Shown: one piece after another, positions 12,901 to 23,407 of the stretch | Layout: each line of letters starts with the position of its first letter | How positions within the stretch are numbered: position 1 is the first letter of the stretch | Assembly (NCBI GenBank): GCA_000310025.1 | Contig: FN649730.1 | Coordinates: forward strand, 1,266,701 to 1,330,700 | Length of the DNA: 64,000 nucleotides | DNA from: Ectocarpus siliculosus | Taxonomy: Eukaryota; Sar; Phaeophyceae; Ectocarpales; Ectocarpaceae | Direction of reading: 5' to 3' | Translations under genes and position numbers: made by a program | The notes under the pieces: model-generated | Told to the model about the DNA's origin: nothing | Databases searched by the model: none | Seen by the model: only the letters and a program-made list of their open reading frames with translations

Positions 12901-15900
12901 GCACGAACTTCAACATGCAACGGGAGGAATGCCCCCACCCACCCCCAAAACGTACCGGCACACATACAACGGGTCGACCTATGAGTTTTTTCGCTGAATG
13001 ATTCCCCCGATATGTGTCCCATCAACACAAAGGGGTTAGGCAGGGCGGACGGTGGGCAAAGGACGGAAGACCCTCGCCACACGGACACCAGTTTCGTAAC
13101 GGGCGTTGCAAACCAGAGCTGGCGTTTCACATACAAATACCATTAAAGAAGCGAGTCTATGTGAAAGGACAGACACCGTCTAACCCGGGCGGAGTTGGCG
13201 GTTCATCCGCGCACGTACCGTTGACGAAGCAAGACTACTGCTGCTGCGTAAAAGAATAGCGCACCTCCTAGCCGGGCGGCGTTGCCGTGGAAGGTGTTGG
13301 TCGTGCCATCTTGGGTGGTTACAGTTGAGGCGTCCTGGGCGTGCACGGCACCTGTGCGGGTTTCGTGGATGGAAGGGTTGAAAGCGCGGTTGGTGTGGTG
13401 CTCGTGGTGTGGTTGTCGTTGCTACGGCAGCTGTCGCGATGGTCGTGATACGCCAGGTGCCAGATTGCCACGCGAGGGCGGGGCCTAGGTGCTTATCGCA
13501 CTCGAGAGGCGAGAAAGCCGCTACGGCGCAAAACCGGGTTCAAACTAACGCCAGCCATCTTGCTGCTTCTCTGCGCGGTGTCACTCATCATGTTGGAGAC
13601 GTTGCCAACGCCGCTCGCTGCCGTCATCTTGTTCATCCGAAAAACACCTTCCTAACATCACGCCTCTTTGCAGTGCCTTTTGTCGCCTCTGATCCGGGAA
13701 CCAAATACAACGAAACGGGTCCCTCCCGCGAGAGTATAGCGCAGCACAACCCCCCCTCCGAGAAAACAAAACTCTGCCAGATTCGCCCGCTTCGTTTGCC
13801 GTCATTGTCGTCCACACGCACTCGTGCTCCCCCAACCATTTACAGATGCAGCTAGGGGGACCAACCAAAAATCATCGAGAAGACGTCAAAGACAAACAAC
13901 ACGTCGGGTTCAATCTCCCCTTTCGGGACTCTAGATGCGCGGGGGTAGGGCAGGTATCGCTCGCATTCGGAGCGGCAACACACATGAACAGGCCTCTCCC
14001 TCCCCCAAGCCACGTTCGAACCGAAATCCCGACCGACGGAGCCGGCCAGGCCTCAAGATCTAAAAAAGGCTTTGTTTCTAGATTGCTCCATCTGGGGACC
14101 GTGACTTGAAGCCTTTGCCCTTCACCATCTTCTGTTCAATTCAAGTCTTGGAAAACGACGTCATCCTGCACTCGTTAGCTCTTCGTGTTTTTTAGCCACC
14201 AACGTCGATTTCTATTATTTCTCAATGATGGGCGGGAGGAGCGGCTGCAGCAATTCTCGAGTGTTTGGCCCCGTTTCTGCACTCCAAATCGAACGCGCAC
14301 CTCCATATATGTCCGCGGAGTTGCCCGTGAAGTTTGCCCCTCCGGCGTTTAAGGTTGAGCCCCCTTCCAGATAGACGGCACCTGTCGTTCGGGGTCCCAG
14401 CGTGAGGCATGCAGTGCACGAGACGGGCCGGGTGTCAATCTCGAGAGAGTATCATGTTCGAGGAGCCATCAATAGCCATCAGTAGCAACAAGGGTCACAC
14501 GATGTTGTTGTTGTCGTCGTCGTCATCGTCGTCATCGTTGTGGTGGTTGTCGTTGTTGTTGCTGTTGTTGGTGGTGTCAAAACTTTGGCAGCAAATACCA
14601 CTTTCTTTCGCCAGCCACACGCTTACTGCTTCCAATACTGGATACACACTTCAACCAAAAGCAATGGCCCGGACCGTCCTTGTACTTTGCTCTCCACAAT
14701 CAACCGTCTATCGGAGTGTGCATCTACAGTAACCCCCCCCCATCTCACTCCGCGAAACGCGCACATAAATGAATGATCAAGACTCTCTCTCCTTGGGGGG
14801 TAAAACGTGTCTGTTGTTCAGGCGGACAGCGGTGTCATACATATGCGCGGTCGTAAATTCTGACGTTTCCGTCGGCGGCGTGCAAAGGGGCCACTCACGG
14901 CCGAGGGGGGGCGCCAAGTACTTGCGATGGATGAGCGCGAAGCGTCTTTTTTTATCGTCAAGAACGTGTTCCCTTGTGTACGAACAAGAGGCCGAATCGA
15001 GACGAGAAGCTGGTAGGTTTTGGCGAGAGGATGGCTACTTGTCCGCAGAGCGATATCGAGACGAGACTAAGCCGTGTCGCTGTCGGCGCGAAAAGGCGCA
15101 ACGCGGCAAACATGCGCCTGCTCTACAACGTGATAGAACGTAACACTGTCAGCCAACGTATGCGTCCGAGAACCAGCAAGCTCCAGGCTTGTCGCGGCGG
15201 TGGGACCAATATCATGGGTCTCTGTTCTTTTTCAGCTGGTCGGCCGTTCTCGCTTTCTTTCGCGACAAACACGCCACCGCGGGGGCAAAAGCTGCAACGC
15301 ACCAGAAGCGACGAACGCAGCACGAAGAACAACCATTTTCTGCGACACATGTGCGATCTTTTTCCTAACCAGCCAGCAAGCGGTGGGGGGCGCGTAGTGA
15401 GGCTGCTGCGCGGCTGCATATTGGGCCGACATCCAACGATGAAAAACTAACTCAAGATCGGCGCATGGGGGTTGCAACCCAAACAAATCATCGGGGGTTG
15501 GTTGCGAAAACGACCGGTAGGGCTTTGCATGCAACACAGCCCTCGCACGGGCGTCCCACCTTATGGTAACAGGAATTTTCTTGACTCTGCTGTCAACCAT
15601 AATGGGAGAAACACATGGGAGACCCTGTGGCATTAACCCGAAAGCGTCATTGATTGTCATTTCTTTCCGTGGAACACACAGCAACTTCGCCTTCACAGCT
15701 GCTGAGGGCGGGGAATGGTACAAACATATTATCGTTTTGTAACGTTGAAATACTTCCATACGAGGCGACGACCTTACGATTTCGTTCGACAAGAAAGGGT
15801 TGAAACTGCAAGACGCAGTCTCTTTAATATTAACCCCAGTCTATCAACCTAACAATGTAAGGGTCAATCTGGTACACAACAAGCACCCCAACTTGAACCA

Positions 15901-17943
15901 AAATAAAAAAAAAATACGTTTGTCGTCGTGAACACATATCCGCATGTGGGTGCGTGGGTGGGTTGGCGATCATTGGCCGAAGCTGGTGGGAATTACATGT
16001 AAGATACGTCTGCATGATATGAACAAAAAATCCTTGTTTCTTTGAATTTGCAGGTTGGGGCAAACCGCCAGCAAACATGTTATCTCACCTTTTGGGGAGA
16101 CACGAGCAACCGATCTGAAAGCTATACACCACACCGTGTGTTCCTGTGCGTTCATCATGCGCGCGTCGCCGCAAGCGTAGCTGCACATGCGGGCTAACCT
16201 TGTTTGCGAGTGCTGCAGCAGCTGGCGTGCTGCGTTGCCTTCTCCGGCTGTCTGACGCACTACAAGGAAGATCCGGTCCATTGGTGCTTGGTTTTCCGCA
16301 TTTACCCACCACGCATTGATATTGCCCATCTAGGACATCCCGTGCTCGTACTCCTTCAGAAAACCGTCAAAGTCTTGGAGCTTTGTCTAACGAAGGCTGA
16401 TACGGCCAGACAACCCATTCACCCACCCCGCTCTGAGCGCGCCGGTTGATGCAGGCAGCAAGCGTTATCGCGTGCTTGTGTCGGTTGCGCTCTCTGCTCT
16501 GTCTCAACCTCTCGAATTGGGAAGATCCAGGCTATTGGTGAATTTCACGCTGTGGCATCGGTTATTCGTGCCAGAAAACAGTGCTAGATGGTCGCACCAA
16601 TCAAGTTGTACGAATGTACCGTATACGACACAAGTTAACACCCCCCCTAGAACCGATTTTCAAGCTCGATTACGCCACGACGAAGAGGGTGCATATACGA
16701 AATGAAACGTTTTCGGAAAGCTCTCGACGAGACGGCTTAACGCCGCCGTCTTCGGCGCTGTGACTCTTCCTGCTGATGAGAAATCTAACTTTGAAAATCG
16801 GTCCAGGGGGTGTGTTATCTTGTGTCGTATACCTCCCTTTGCGCAGGACTTTCTTGCTCCCCCTCTGTAGATATGTTCAAACCCGTTTATATAATAAGCT
16901 ATTTTTGGGTTCAAAGCACCTGTACAGAAGACGATGGTGCTTTGCCGCAACCCCCCACCCATGAAATACTGCTGTGAACAACGCTCCTCTCCGAGAGAAG
17001 CTTCGAATAGTGTTCTTAAAAGTATTGTCTCGTTCCCTGGACAGGGCAGGTATCAACAGGTAGAGACAGCTGTTAGCTGTCTATGTGCCGTGGGATCAAA
17101 ATCGTTTCGTTCCAAATAGTCTAAATGCGTCGCGTTGCTTTTGTTCCGAGCGCGAATATATACGGATTGAATTGCCAAGATTGCCGGCACCGTTCGCCGT
17201 TCGTTGTTTATGGTACCTCCTACCACTGCTGCTATGCATACACGTGACATCTCCACAGTATAGGTAGTGAAGAATAGTGCTCGCCATACACCACAGGCCA
17301 AGAGGAAGAGGACCAGGGTGTGGCGAAACAACATGTTGACACATTTCTATTTCCGCCCCTCTGCCGCCTCGCATATTGTCCTCTCACACCACCACGACGA
17401 GCAGCGGGATCCCTTGGCATGAAGAAATTCGGTACAATTCTGTCCTCACTCACCTCCCTTCGATGCTGCCCTGTTGCCGTAGACATCGCAGTCCACCAGC
17501 GTCACCGACGATCCTCCCACCGCTGTCACCGCCCCTCCATCAACTCCATATCCCCCCGTGAGGCCAACGCTCTCTAGGTATAGCACAGACAGCTCGGACG
17601 CAACGAAGAGGCTGACCTCCCCTCCCCCATTCGCCACGGACTCCTCCTTGCTCTCTCCGGTTATCCTCAGAATCGTCGCGTTCGTCAGCTGCAGCGGTTG
17701 GCTGAGACCGATGGTCCCTCGCCAGTACACGTTGAACTCGAGCCCGGGGCATGCGGTCAGGTCTGCACCCAGAGTCAAGGCGTGGTCAGCCGTCGAGACT
17801 ACGCGGGCGTCTTGTGTTAAGCTGCCGCAGTAGACATCCGCGCTGCTCGAAGCTTGTTGGGCGAGAGCCCCGGAAAGGAAGCCAGTAGAGACGCACAGCA
17901 GTAGTCTCAACACCACCAGCACGGCAGTCGCTGCTGCGCCCAT
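564..17943 (-). CDS. Gene B: secreted beta-helix (Pmp-like) repeat protein, 3' end off the window
   Basis: This is the second of two tandem paralogues. Exons seen (high to low): 17455-17943, 14301-14381, 13265-13351, 12220-12306, 11503-11670, 10785-10868, 9787-9870, 9343-9423, 8791-8874, 8333-8448, 564-912. All junctions are phase-consistent: 1 throughout the rung exons, 0 between 8333-8448 and 564-912. The ATG at 17943 is chosen because it opens a clear signal peptide (MGAAATAVLVVLRLLLCV...) ending near ALA-QQ; an open frame runs further upstream but is Ala/His-rich. The protein then carries repeated rungs of the form GA[IV]...FxxN.A...GG, the motif pair of chlamydial polymorphic membrane proteins and other right-handed beta-helices. 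By analogy with gene A the missing C-terminus should be a multi-pass membrane domain. It is probably a cell-surface adhesion or sensing protein; the function is inferred, not shown. Confidence 0.82.
1278..1400 (+). repeat. Dispersed repeat R1, short copy
   Basis: This copy has the R1 head: a G-run, GTACTCATAGTCGTGCATGC, a tRNA A-box-like GTAGTCGGTAGACC, and the CGGGACGGAGCACGCCGGG block. It lies in the large intron of gene B. Confidence 0.65.
1462..1520 (+). repeat. Dispersed repeat R2, degenerate copy
   Basis: It contains TAGCCGGTTAGCTCGGTCGA followed by an A-rich tail, matching the R2 consensus TCAGCCGGTTAGCGCGGTCG. Confidence 0.5.
1655..1713 (+). repeat. Dispersed repeat R2, left part, split by the retroelement
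   Basis: The sequence CATTGGTCAGCCGGTTAGCG followed by ...GACTAAT is R2. Its expected A-rich continuation (TGAA.AACA.ACAC) is found at 8156-8180, on the far side of the tyrosine-recombinase element. This indicates that the element inserted into this R2 copy. Confidence 0.65.
1714..1972 (+). repeat. Split direct repeat A1
   Basis: This 259-bp copy matches 7586-7844, with one visible mismatch (GGGGATGTC here, GGGGGTGTC there). Confidence 0.85.
3062..4791 (+). repeat. Satellite array of about 22 hairpin units with a ~250-bp higher-order period
   Basis: The core unit is CAGCACGGG, a 21-base spacer (ACGCGCCAATGAGTGGAAGC plus A), then CCCGTGCTG: a 9-bp inverted repeat around a conserved loop. Three cores alternate with distinct linkers to make a higher-order unit of about 250 bp, repeated about four times between roughly 3160 and 4170. 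After that the order becomes irregular. About 22 cores are counted by the GTGG..GCAC landmark. Any open frames through the array follow from the repeat. Confidence 0.88.
5111..6058 (+). mobile_element. Gag-like region of the tyrosine-recombinase element, with CCCH zinc knuckle
   Basis: This Arg/Ala/Pro-rich coding region contains a short coiled-coil-like stretch (LRGLVDGLREELQRKRDEA) near 5435-5490. At 5831-5887 it has a CCCH-type zinc knuckle (CFAFNSSSGCHDRNCPHIH). A basic or structural region with a zinc knuckle upstream of a recombinase fits the nucleic-acid-binding gag position of such elements. The assignment rests on position and motif only. Confidence 0.5.
6152..7306 (+). mobile_element. 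Tyrosine recombinase/integrase domain of the element
   Basis: An open stretch of 384 codons has a SAM-like core-binding N-terminus (SSRRTYTSGFNSWCTF) and the catalytic C-terminal signature of tyrosine recombinases. The H-x-x-R motif is HSLRIGGATAL at about 7091-7123, followed by GKWRSDAY with the Trp of the H/W position and a Tyr nucleophile region YKPYARNN at about 7188-7211. This spacing is typical of DIRS/Ngaro and Crypton enzymes. The domain looks whole. The split repeats around it favour a retroelement over a Crypton. Confidence 0.8.
7348..7586 (+). repeat. Split direct repeat B1
   Basis: This 239-bp copy is identical by eye to 7917-8155. It abuts A2 directly, giving the B1-A2-B2 right end. 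Confidence 0.85.
7586..7844 (+). repeat. Split direct repeat A2
   Basis: This is the second copy of A1 (259 bp), joined directly to B1. Confidence 0.85.
7917..8155 (+). repeat. Split direct repeat B2 (right end of element)
   Basis: This is the second copy of B1. The match stops at 8155, where host sequence resumes with TGAAGAACATACACAC, the expected tail of the R2 repeat that begins at 1655. Confidence 0.85.
8223..8305 (+). repeat. Dispersed repeat R2
   Basis: It contains CATTGGTCAGCCGGTTAGCG, then CGGTCGATGCTAATATGAAA and an ACAC-rich tail. It is one of the best copies and lies just upstream of a gene B exon. Confidence 0.65.
8333..8448 (-). CDS. Gene B exon 10: one full rung plus start of the next
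   Basis: The acceptor is CATCAG|GC (phase 1) and the donor is CAG|GTGCGG (phase 0). It encodes GAIRLSFAASVSITG then FHDNSAPDGSGGAIFCSSVPQ, so one GG-AI junction here has no intron. It joins in frame to 564-912 across the intron holding the retroelement. Confidence 0.8.
8791..8874 (-). CDS. Gene B exon 9: single beta-helix rung (84 bp)
   Basis: Phase 1-1 mini-exon encoding GAVYADTGVTVALSG, then YENNSASSNGG. The acceptor is CACAG|GT and the donor is GGAG|GTGTGC. Confidence 0.88.
9343..9423 (-). CDS. Gene B exon 8: single rung (81 bp)
   Basis: Phase 1-1 mini-exon encoding GAINAYDDVIITTVG, then FVGNTAEEGG. The acceptor is GCTAG|GG and the donor is GGAG|GTGACG. Confidence 0.85.
9787..9870 (-). 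CDS. Gene B exon 7: single rung (84 bp)
   Basis: Phase 1-1 mini-exon encoding GAIQSEFSCRVQIAG, then FSNNTVGNFGG. The acceptor is GCCAG|GC and the donor is GGAG|GTACAC. Confidence 0.87.
10140..10640. repeat. Degenerate tandem repeat with GGGACGTTTCACACA cores
   Basis: Roughly 30-bp units share a core close to GGGACGTTTCACACACG, separated by variable TCATGG/ATTCATATGG stretches. About ten partial copies occur in the intron between exons 9787-9870 and 10785-10868 of gene B. No coding signal is seen. Confidence 0.6.
10785..10868 (-). CDS. Gene B exon 6: single rung (84 bp)
   Basis: Phase 1-1 mini-exon encoding GAVMVTEGAAVRTRG, then FSNNFAYNDGG. The acceptor is AAAAG|GT and the donor is GGAG|GTGTGT. 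Confidence 0.88.
11027..11260 (+). repeat. Dispersed repeat R1, partly duplicated head
   Basis: A G-run is followed by CGTACTCATGTGCATGCC and two consecutive versions of the tRNA-like head, then the GCCGGGACGGAGC block and a GATTTGCCATGGGTTGATTG tail. That tail is shared with the inverted copies at 327-475 and 55320-55620. Confidence 0.65.
11503..11670 (-). CDS. Gene B exon 5: double rung (168 bp)
   Basis: The exon is exactly two 84-bp units, phase 1-1. It encodes GAVHLERSCTVRTGG, FIGNEAGNSGGAVWAFNG, then FIENTSQNYGG. The internal GGAV is uninterrupted, unlike the intron-split GG-AV elsewhere. The donor is GGCG|GTGAGG and the acceptor is GCAG|GT. Confidence 0.88.
11916..11994 (-). pseudogene. 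Relic rung exon, partial duplicate of exon 12220-12306
   Basis: The 3' half reads SLSINTAQLEGG with a GGAG|GTGTGG donor. This closely parallels SLSSNSAQFEGG with a GGAG|GTGAGA donor in the neighbouring exon. The 5' half lacks the GA[IV] start, and a phase-1 entry would hit a stop, so it cannot splice like the other rungs. It looks like a local duplicate that has lost its acceptor. A phase-0 exon from an AG at about 11995 cannot be excluded. Confidence 0.5.
12220..12306 (-). CDS. Gene B exon 4: single rung (87 bp)
   Basis: Phase 1-1 mini-exon encoding GAIHTQDSSDVTFGDG, then SLSSNSAQFEGG. The donor is GGAG|GTGAGA. Confidence 0.88.
13265..13351 (-). CDS. Gene B exon 3: single rung (87 bp)
   Basis: Phase 1-1 mini-exon encoding GAVHAQDASTVTTQDG, then FHGNAARLGG. 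The acceptor is CACAG|GT and the donor is GGAG|GTGCGC. Confidence 0.88.
14301..14381 (-). CDS. Gene B exon 2: single rung (81 bp)
   Basis: Phase 1-1 mini-exon encoding GAVYLEGGSTLNAGG, then FTGNSADIYGG. The acceptor is GACAG|GT and the donor is GGAG|GTGCGC. The intron to exon 1 is about 3 kb. I found no further rung exon in it, only a MITE and low-complexity sequence. Confidence 0.87.
16617..16832. mobile_element. MITE copy 1 with ~40-bp terminal inverted repeats
   Basis: The left end, GTATACGACACAAGTTAACA, is inverted at the right end as TGTTATCTTGTGTCGTATAC, and the pairing continues through CCGATTTTCAA. The interior (GAAAGCTCTCGACGAGACGG, GGCGCTGTGACTCTTCCTGC) matches a second copy at 62195-62415. 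No coding capacity is present. It lies in intron 1 of gene B. Confidence 0.8.
17455..17943 (-). CDS. Gene B exon 1: signal peptide and N-terminal cap
   Basis: This exon encodes the signal peptide and an N-terminal domain (CPGLEFNVYWRGTIGLSQPL, TNATILRITG, YLESVGLTGGYGVDGGAV, VTLVDCDVYGN). It ends GGAG|GTGAGT in phase 1. It matches gene A exons 1 and 2 fused: gene A has an intron after LKIT, and gene B has none at that point. Confidence 0.88.
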
Positions 17944-19633
17944 GGCTGGTGCCGCTGCCGCTGCTGCTGCTGCTGCCGTCGTCAACCGGCAGTGTGCTAC
18001 TGACGACGACGGACGTAGCCTAGTCGCCGCTGGGAGCCTACTATGCGTCCATACAGCGGTACCACGCGTGTGCGTTACGTGTGTGTGCGGAGAGTTCACG
18101 CCGCTAACTAAAAAGGCAAGTTCCGGCACCACAAGACTGGGCGAGATGGGAGACGGGAATCGCGAAAGCCAACAAGCTGTGTAAGTCGCACATGAATCGT
18201 CACGAACTGCCAGAGTTGTAAGTTCAACTCAGATTGCCGAGATTACTCTTGGGAATTGGTTCCAAGCCCGCCGGCTGTCGCAGGGTGGATTGTCTTGTCT
18301 GACATGACGAGAAAGCTATAGGAGCGAACGGCTGCAATTGCTCCCATGTGAACACGGCTGTAGCGAGAGGGAGGCACCAGTCAAAAAAGATATCGCCTCT
18401 TCATCACTAGTCTATGCCCCATGATGAACTCCTGAGAACAACCGACCATTGCTTATTCTCTTCTGGTTCTGAGCAAAGCAGAGAGAGGGAACCAAAAAAA
18501 AGCGTGGACAGTTGTTGCTATGCGTGTTTTCCCCATCCATGCATCTAAGGTGTTCCCCAATTGTCCCTCGCTTATGTAGATGGCCACGCGTACCCCAGGG
18601 AGCAAAATGAACAAGTTGCCCCGCAGGAAGACCGTTCCAAAAAATTCTGATTGGAGATTTGTCATCCGTTTTGTTGGATACCACCGCCCATCGCAACCCC
18701 ACATCGCGCGGCAGGCAGCGCGTTACCCCGAATTGGTGTGGATGATGGGTGTCTACAGTATATGTGCAGTAGTCAAGGCACCCAACAGAGGTCTGGTCTC
18801 GTGCTAATGTCGGCCGTCGGCAGGCAGTCTTGATGTTGTGCGGATCACAGCCCGTGCGGAGGGCAGAGGGCACGATGAATGATGACAGAAACATGCACGG
18901 CCCGTATGGTGCGACGACTCTCTTGTCTCCTGAAAAGACCGAAAAAAAAATAATGAGATTGTCATGACCCCTCGGTGCCCGCATGCACCACGAAGTGTTG
19001 TCAGGAGAAGCACCAGTCGAGGAACAAAGAACAACTATTTGCGGCTCAACAGCAGCAATCGTGCATGCACATTCATGGTGTTGCTTGCTCTATGTCGCCC
19101 CGCTGACAACAACAAAGAGCGGTCTCTACTCGCAACATCCAACGGGGAGGGGGTGGGCCGCGTGCCTTTTCGGACAAGAGGCCTCGTCGTCAGTGGTGGA
19201 GGTTGAGTGCGCCTTCCGCGGCGGTGTTCATTGGAGAAGGCAGAGAGAGGAAGAGCGGAGCCACTTACTCCTATGATGTGGTACAATAACCTGCGGAAAG
19301 CGTATATCCACTCTGTACAGCAGCATATATATGTACACATGTTAAAATAAACACAGATCTTCTCGCCGTTGTTGATTTCACAGTAGACTGGCATGGGCTC
19401 CATAGCATCCCCTTGAGGCCTGTCTCAAGCCGGTGGCCCTTCTTCGATATCTGCATATGCATAGACCCCAAGTATAAGTAATGCACTCTGTACTGCATGT
19501 AGTGTACTGTACTTGTAGTTCGTGACAATATCCATGTTGAATGTGTAGGTTGAGGTAAATATGTGCCCACATGATCTTAGCGGATCTTATTGATGCAAGG
19601 CCAGGAGAACCGAGGTGGTTCTTCACCGGTCGG

Positions 19634-19671
<38 letters not shown>

Positions 19672-19920
19672 CTATCCCTTGTTCTTCTCCTGCCACGGCG
19701 TTAGTCGACGCCGCAACCCGGCCGTGTTCATCTACCGTAAGATTACACTATTGTTCGGAGAAGATACAGAGTGCCGCCGGCATTTACTTGTAGACCATAC
19801 GAATAATACTGAAATGGTACAGAAAAAGAGCAAAAACACGCTGAGGGCCTGCTTGTTCGTAAACTGCCACTCCCTCCTGCGGCCCGAATGCTTGATGGTC
19901 AGACGAGGTACTGCGCAACC
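17944..19920. other. Intergenic spacer between paralogues A and B
   Basis: This is the 2-kb gap between the stop of gene A and the start of gene B. It holds a GCT trinucleotide run at about 19637-19672 and otherwise no exon or repeat I can identify. It must include the 3' UTR of A and the promoter of B. A minus-strand open frame at 18412-18984 has no recognisable similarity or composition. Confidence 0.6.
19637..19672. repeat. GCT trinucleotide microsatellite
   Basis: About eleven GCT units in the spacer between genes A and B. Confidence 0.85.
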
Positions 19921-20622
19921 CTAAATGGTAGAAAAGCCGTCCGCGGCAGCGGTTCCGGCGAAATCGGCATCTGACAGAACCACCGAATAATCTTCGGACA
20001 CGTTCAACTCGTGCCCCTCCTGAGCCCCGCCCGTTGGGTTCGACCTCCTTGCTACTACCGCGGCCGACGAGCCCGGCATGAACGTCGCTTGCTGCTCGGG
20101 CATCTGGCGCCGCGGCCCCGATGGCGAAACTGGAAAGAAGCTCTCTTTGGCTGCAGGTGCCGCCACCTCCTCCCCCTTGACCTCCTCCCCCTCGTCTGCG
20201 TTTTCGGCGTCTCCCCCTGCCGACACTCCCGCGTGCCCGTTATCTTCCCTCCCTGCCCCCGCGTGTCTCCGCCGGGGGTATCCGAAACCGCCTCCATCGC
20301 GGCCTCCACCGTCGTTGTTGCTCTCGGCATAGAGCGGGTTGTGTGTGCTCACTTCCTCCCCTCCCCTCCCCTCGCCGTAATCGTCGTCGTCGCCGTCGCC
20401 GCCGCCGCCGCCGTCCTTTTCGTTTCCGAGGAGACCGCCTTGGCTTCCGAGGAAGGACCAATCGGTGGCCAAGCTGGCGCGGCTCTCGGCAGGCGCGGGA
20501 AACACCGTCTGCCGCTCGTTTTTGTCGGTCTTTCCCTCCCAGCCCATGAAGATGAGCAGCCCTTGGCCGAGAACCACGAGCACCATGCAAGCGTGGGCAA
20601 CCACAACTACGACGGCGAACAC
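19921..20622 (-). CDS. Gene A last exon: final membrane helix and cytoplasmic tail
   Basis: It starts in phase 0 with VFAVVVVVAHACMVLVVLGQ, a membrane helix, then a tail of about 205 residues ending in a TAG at 19921-19923. The tail is Gly/Asp/Glu-rich with an NPLYAESNNDGGG motif (NPLY resembles an NPXY-type sorting signal) and a long acidic run. The tail is predicted to be cytoplasmic and disordered. Confidence 0.85.
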   Translation of the reverse strand: MFAVVVVVAHACMVLVVLGQGLLIFMGWEGKTDKNERQTVFPAPAESRASLATDWSFLGSQGGLLGNEKDGGGGGDGDDDDYGEGRGGEEVSTHNPLYAESNNDGGGRDGGGFGYPRRRHAGAGREDNGHAGVSAGGDAENADEGEEVKGEEVAAPAAKESFFPVSPSGPRRQMPEQQATFMPGSSAAVVARRSNPTGGAQEGHELNVSEDYSVVLSDADFAGTAAADGFSTI

Positions 20623-21354
20623 CTGTGTTTTGCATGTCCACGCCGCATGTGCGGTTATTGCTCTCTTTGATTGGTGTTGCAATGATGAAGCGCTTTGGCA
20701 CAAAACACGAAACACGAAACGAAGACACGCCTATCAATATGGAGAGATGACCAAAGATGAGGGTGGCGAAAAAGGGCACCACTGGGTACAGATCGGCCAC
20801 ACGGATTTATTGTGGTGGGAAAAGGATATCGGGCGGTATGCACCCGACGAGAAATGATGCTCCATGTAATCCCGCCCCTGGTTGCCTGTGAGAGACAAGG
20901 TGGCGGCCCGAAGGGCCGAAAAAGCGGTACAGATAGTAGCGCAAAACACACATGCAACAGCGGGCAATTAAAACATCAGGCAACATGAAAGACTCGCTCC
21001 ATCTCTCTCTTGGCTGCCCGAGAAATGCACTCATGAACCTCTGAAGCGTTGGACGAAATGTCTCTCACCCCTTGGCTCTGATCTCCCTCGTCGGAGACAT
21101 CCACCCGCAGCAGCAAGGCCAGGTACATACTCGCGAACACCACGTAGTGTCCGGCGCGGTAGAGCCACATCTCGACGGGCCGGGCGAAGGGCGACAGGAT
21201 CTCGGACACCACCATGAAGACGACCGCGAGGAGCAGAACGATCGCGATCTGTGCGGAGCTGTCGGGGTAGATGAAGACCGCGAAGCCGGTGAGGGCGATA
21301 CGCCGGAAGCACTCGATCACCTTGTCGTTTGAAGGGGGGGAGGGTCAGATAAAC

Positions 21355-21439
<85 letters not shown>

Positions 21440-22506
21440 CACACACACACACACAACGAGAGGCAGCGGAGAAAGAACATGGGTAACCGTAAGAAGGGCG
21501 ACGGGATGCAAAGCTAGCTGGCACGAGTTGCTTGCGGATGCAGTCCGACCGAACATCAAGGGAAGAACATTGTCTTCGCCACAGGCATGGCGGAGATGGA
21601 CGCCTGCGTAGCGCTCGGCATGTGCCGTGTAGCGACCGGAGAAAAGCCTACAAATTTCAAAAGTGCGTCCCTGCACTGCGGAACCCTTCTCGTCTACACG
21701 CGCGCGGCGGGACACAAGTGAAGCCCGCTCGCTCCCCACAAACCTTCTCGTCCCCACAACCACACGACTGTAGCTACAGAGGAGAAGCCAACACCGGCCA
21801 AGCTCGCTGCCCCTCCCTTTGCTGACACTGACGCACTTCTACGGCATAACAAAGCAGGTGCCAAAATGCCACCAAACCTCATGACTTCTACGACAACCGA
21901 CTAGAGAGCAGACTCACCTCGTAGTAGTACCTCTCCGGCCTGTACGGCCCCCACAGGTCGGCGGCCGGGGTGATCCGGGAGTTGGATCTCCTTCCGACTT
22001 CGTCCGCGCGCAGGTCCACCCGGTGACGGAACAGCCACCAGCCGAGTGCGAACGGTATCCCCACGGGGTAAACGAAGGTCATCAACGCGGCGTAGATCTT
22101 GAAGCGTTGGTGGATGGGTGAGTCGCCTGCCACACGGCGGTGACGGCGGTGGTGGTGGTGGCGGCGGCGGCGGCATGCGTGTGTTGGCCGGCCCGCAAGC
22201 GTATCACCACGCCGACAGCCGGCAAGGAATCGGGAGGGAGACGTGTGTGCGTGTGTACTTTTGATATTGCGTCCCCAAAACTGGAACACCCAAACAACAA
22301 GCAACGCCCATTCATTGACCATGTCCTCTTGCGTCGCCCCCCGGAGGCAAGTCACCTAACTCCCGGAATACTAGCATCCACCACGCTAACCGGCTGACCA
22401 GCGAAAGTACGCCACTCTCAGGGCGGTTGAAAAACAGAACATTCTAAAGGCCACACGATCTGCGGACCCCGTGAGGGGGAGAGTATGTTATTCTCCGAGG
22501 TGTGTG

Positions 22507-22598
<92 letters not shown>

Positions 22599-23361
22599 AT
22601 TGCAAGCTTCGTCGTACCCCACCCCAAAAAAACACAACCAAAGAAAATAGAACACGCTTGAACCCGCGACTCTCCTGGACGCGTTCCCGAAGGAATGCTT
22701 AGTCCAATTCGTCGTGGGAGTCATCTCCGCTGGGAGCTTCGCTGGGAGCTAAACCAGATGCCGAGGTTTACGATCCCTCTCTCGGGGACACAGCTACCGC
22801 GAGATTCATTCGCAACGGGGACGACACAAACATGCGGACTTCTCAGGCACTAAAGGGGGAGAACCGCGTACCGACTGAGGCGGACAGATGGCACCCGCAC
22901 TCCATTGCTCCACAGCCAAGGGGGTGCGGGAAAAGGCAGATAATTCTACGGAAAGCGCTCTCTGAGACGTTTCGAAAACCGCCATTTTTGTGTGGGCACA
23001 ATCTTGGTCGTGGAGTACATAGTCGAGCCTTGAAATTCAGCCTAGGGGGGGGGTGCCACCTCTCCGCCTCTTACGGGCGCTGTACAAGCACATTACGTGC
23101 GGTAGGAGCGACAGAGAGCATGACAAGCTCGGGTGGCTGCAATACGCCACAGGACTCACAGTCCAGGCTGTAGTCGGCCCGCAGGTACGACTTTCCGTCG
23201 TCCAGGGTGTCGCAGACGAAGGTGTCGAGGATGGTGTGGGAGACCGTAGGGTAGACCACGAACACCAGCAGCAGGGCCACGGAGAGGTGCCGGTTCTGGA
23301 TAACGGTTACGACGGCTTCTTCTTCCGACGAAGGGCCGGCTGGTAGTTGTTGTTGTTGTTG

Positions 23362-23407
<46 letters not shown>

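Noticed and set aside
15232-15792. Minus-strand open frame of 186 codons inside gene B intron 1
   Set aside because: No recognised domain and no splice or phase link to the exon chain; it lies in a long intron with no similarity I can name.
18412-18984. Minus-strand open frame of 190 codons between genes A and B
   Set aside because: No family resemblance, signal peptide or repeat, and its position fits the spacer and UTR.
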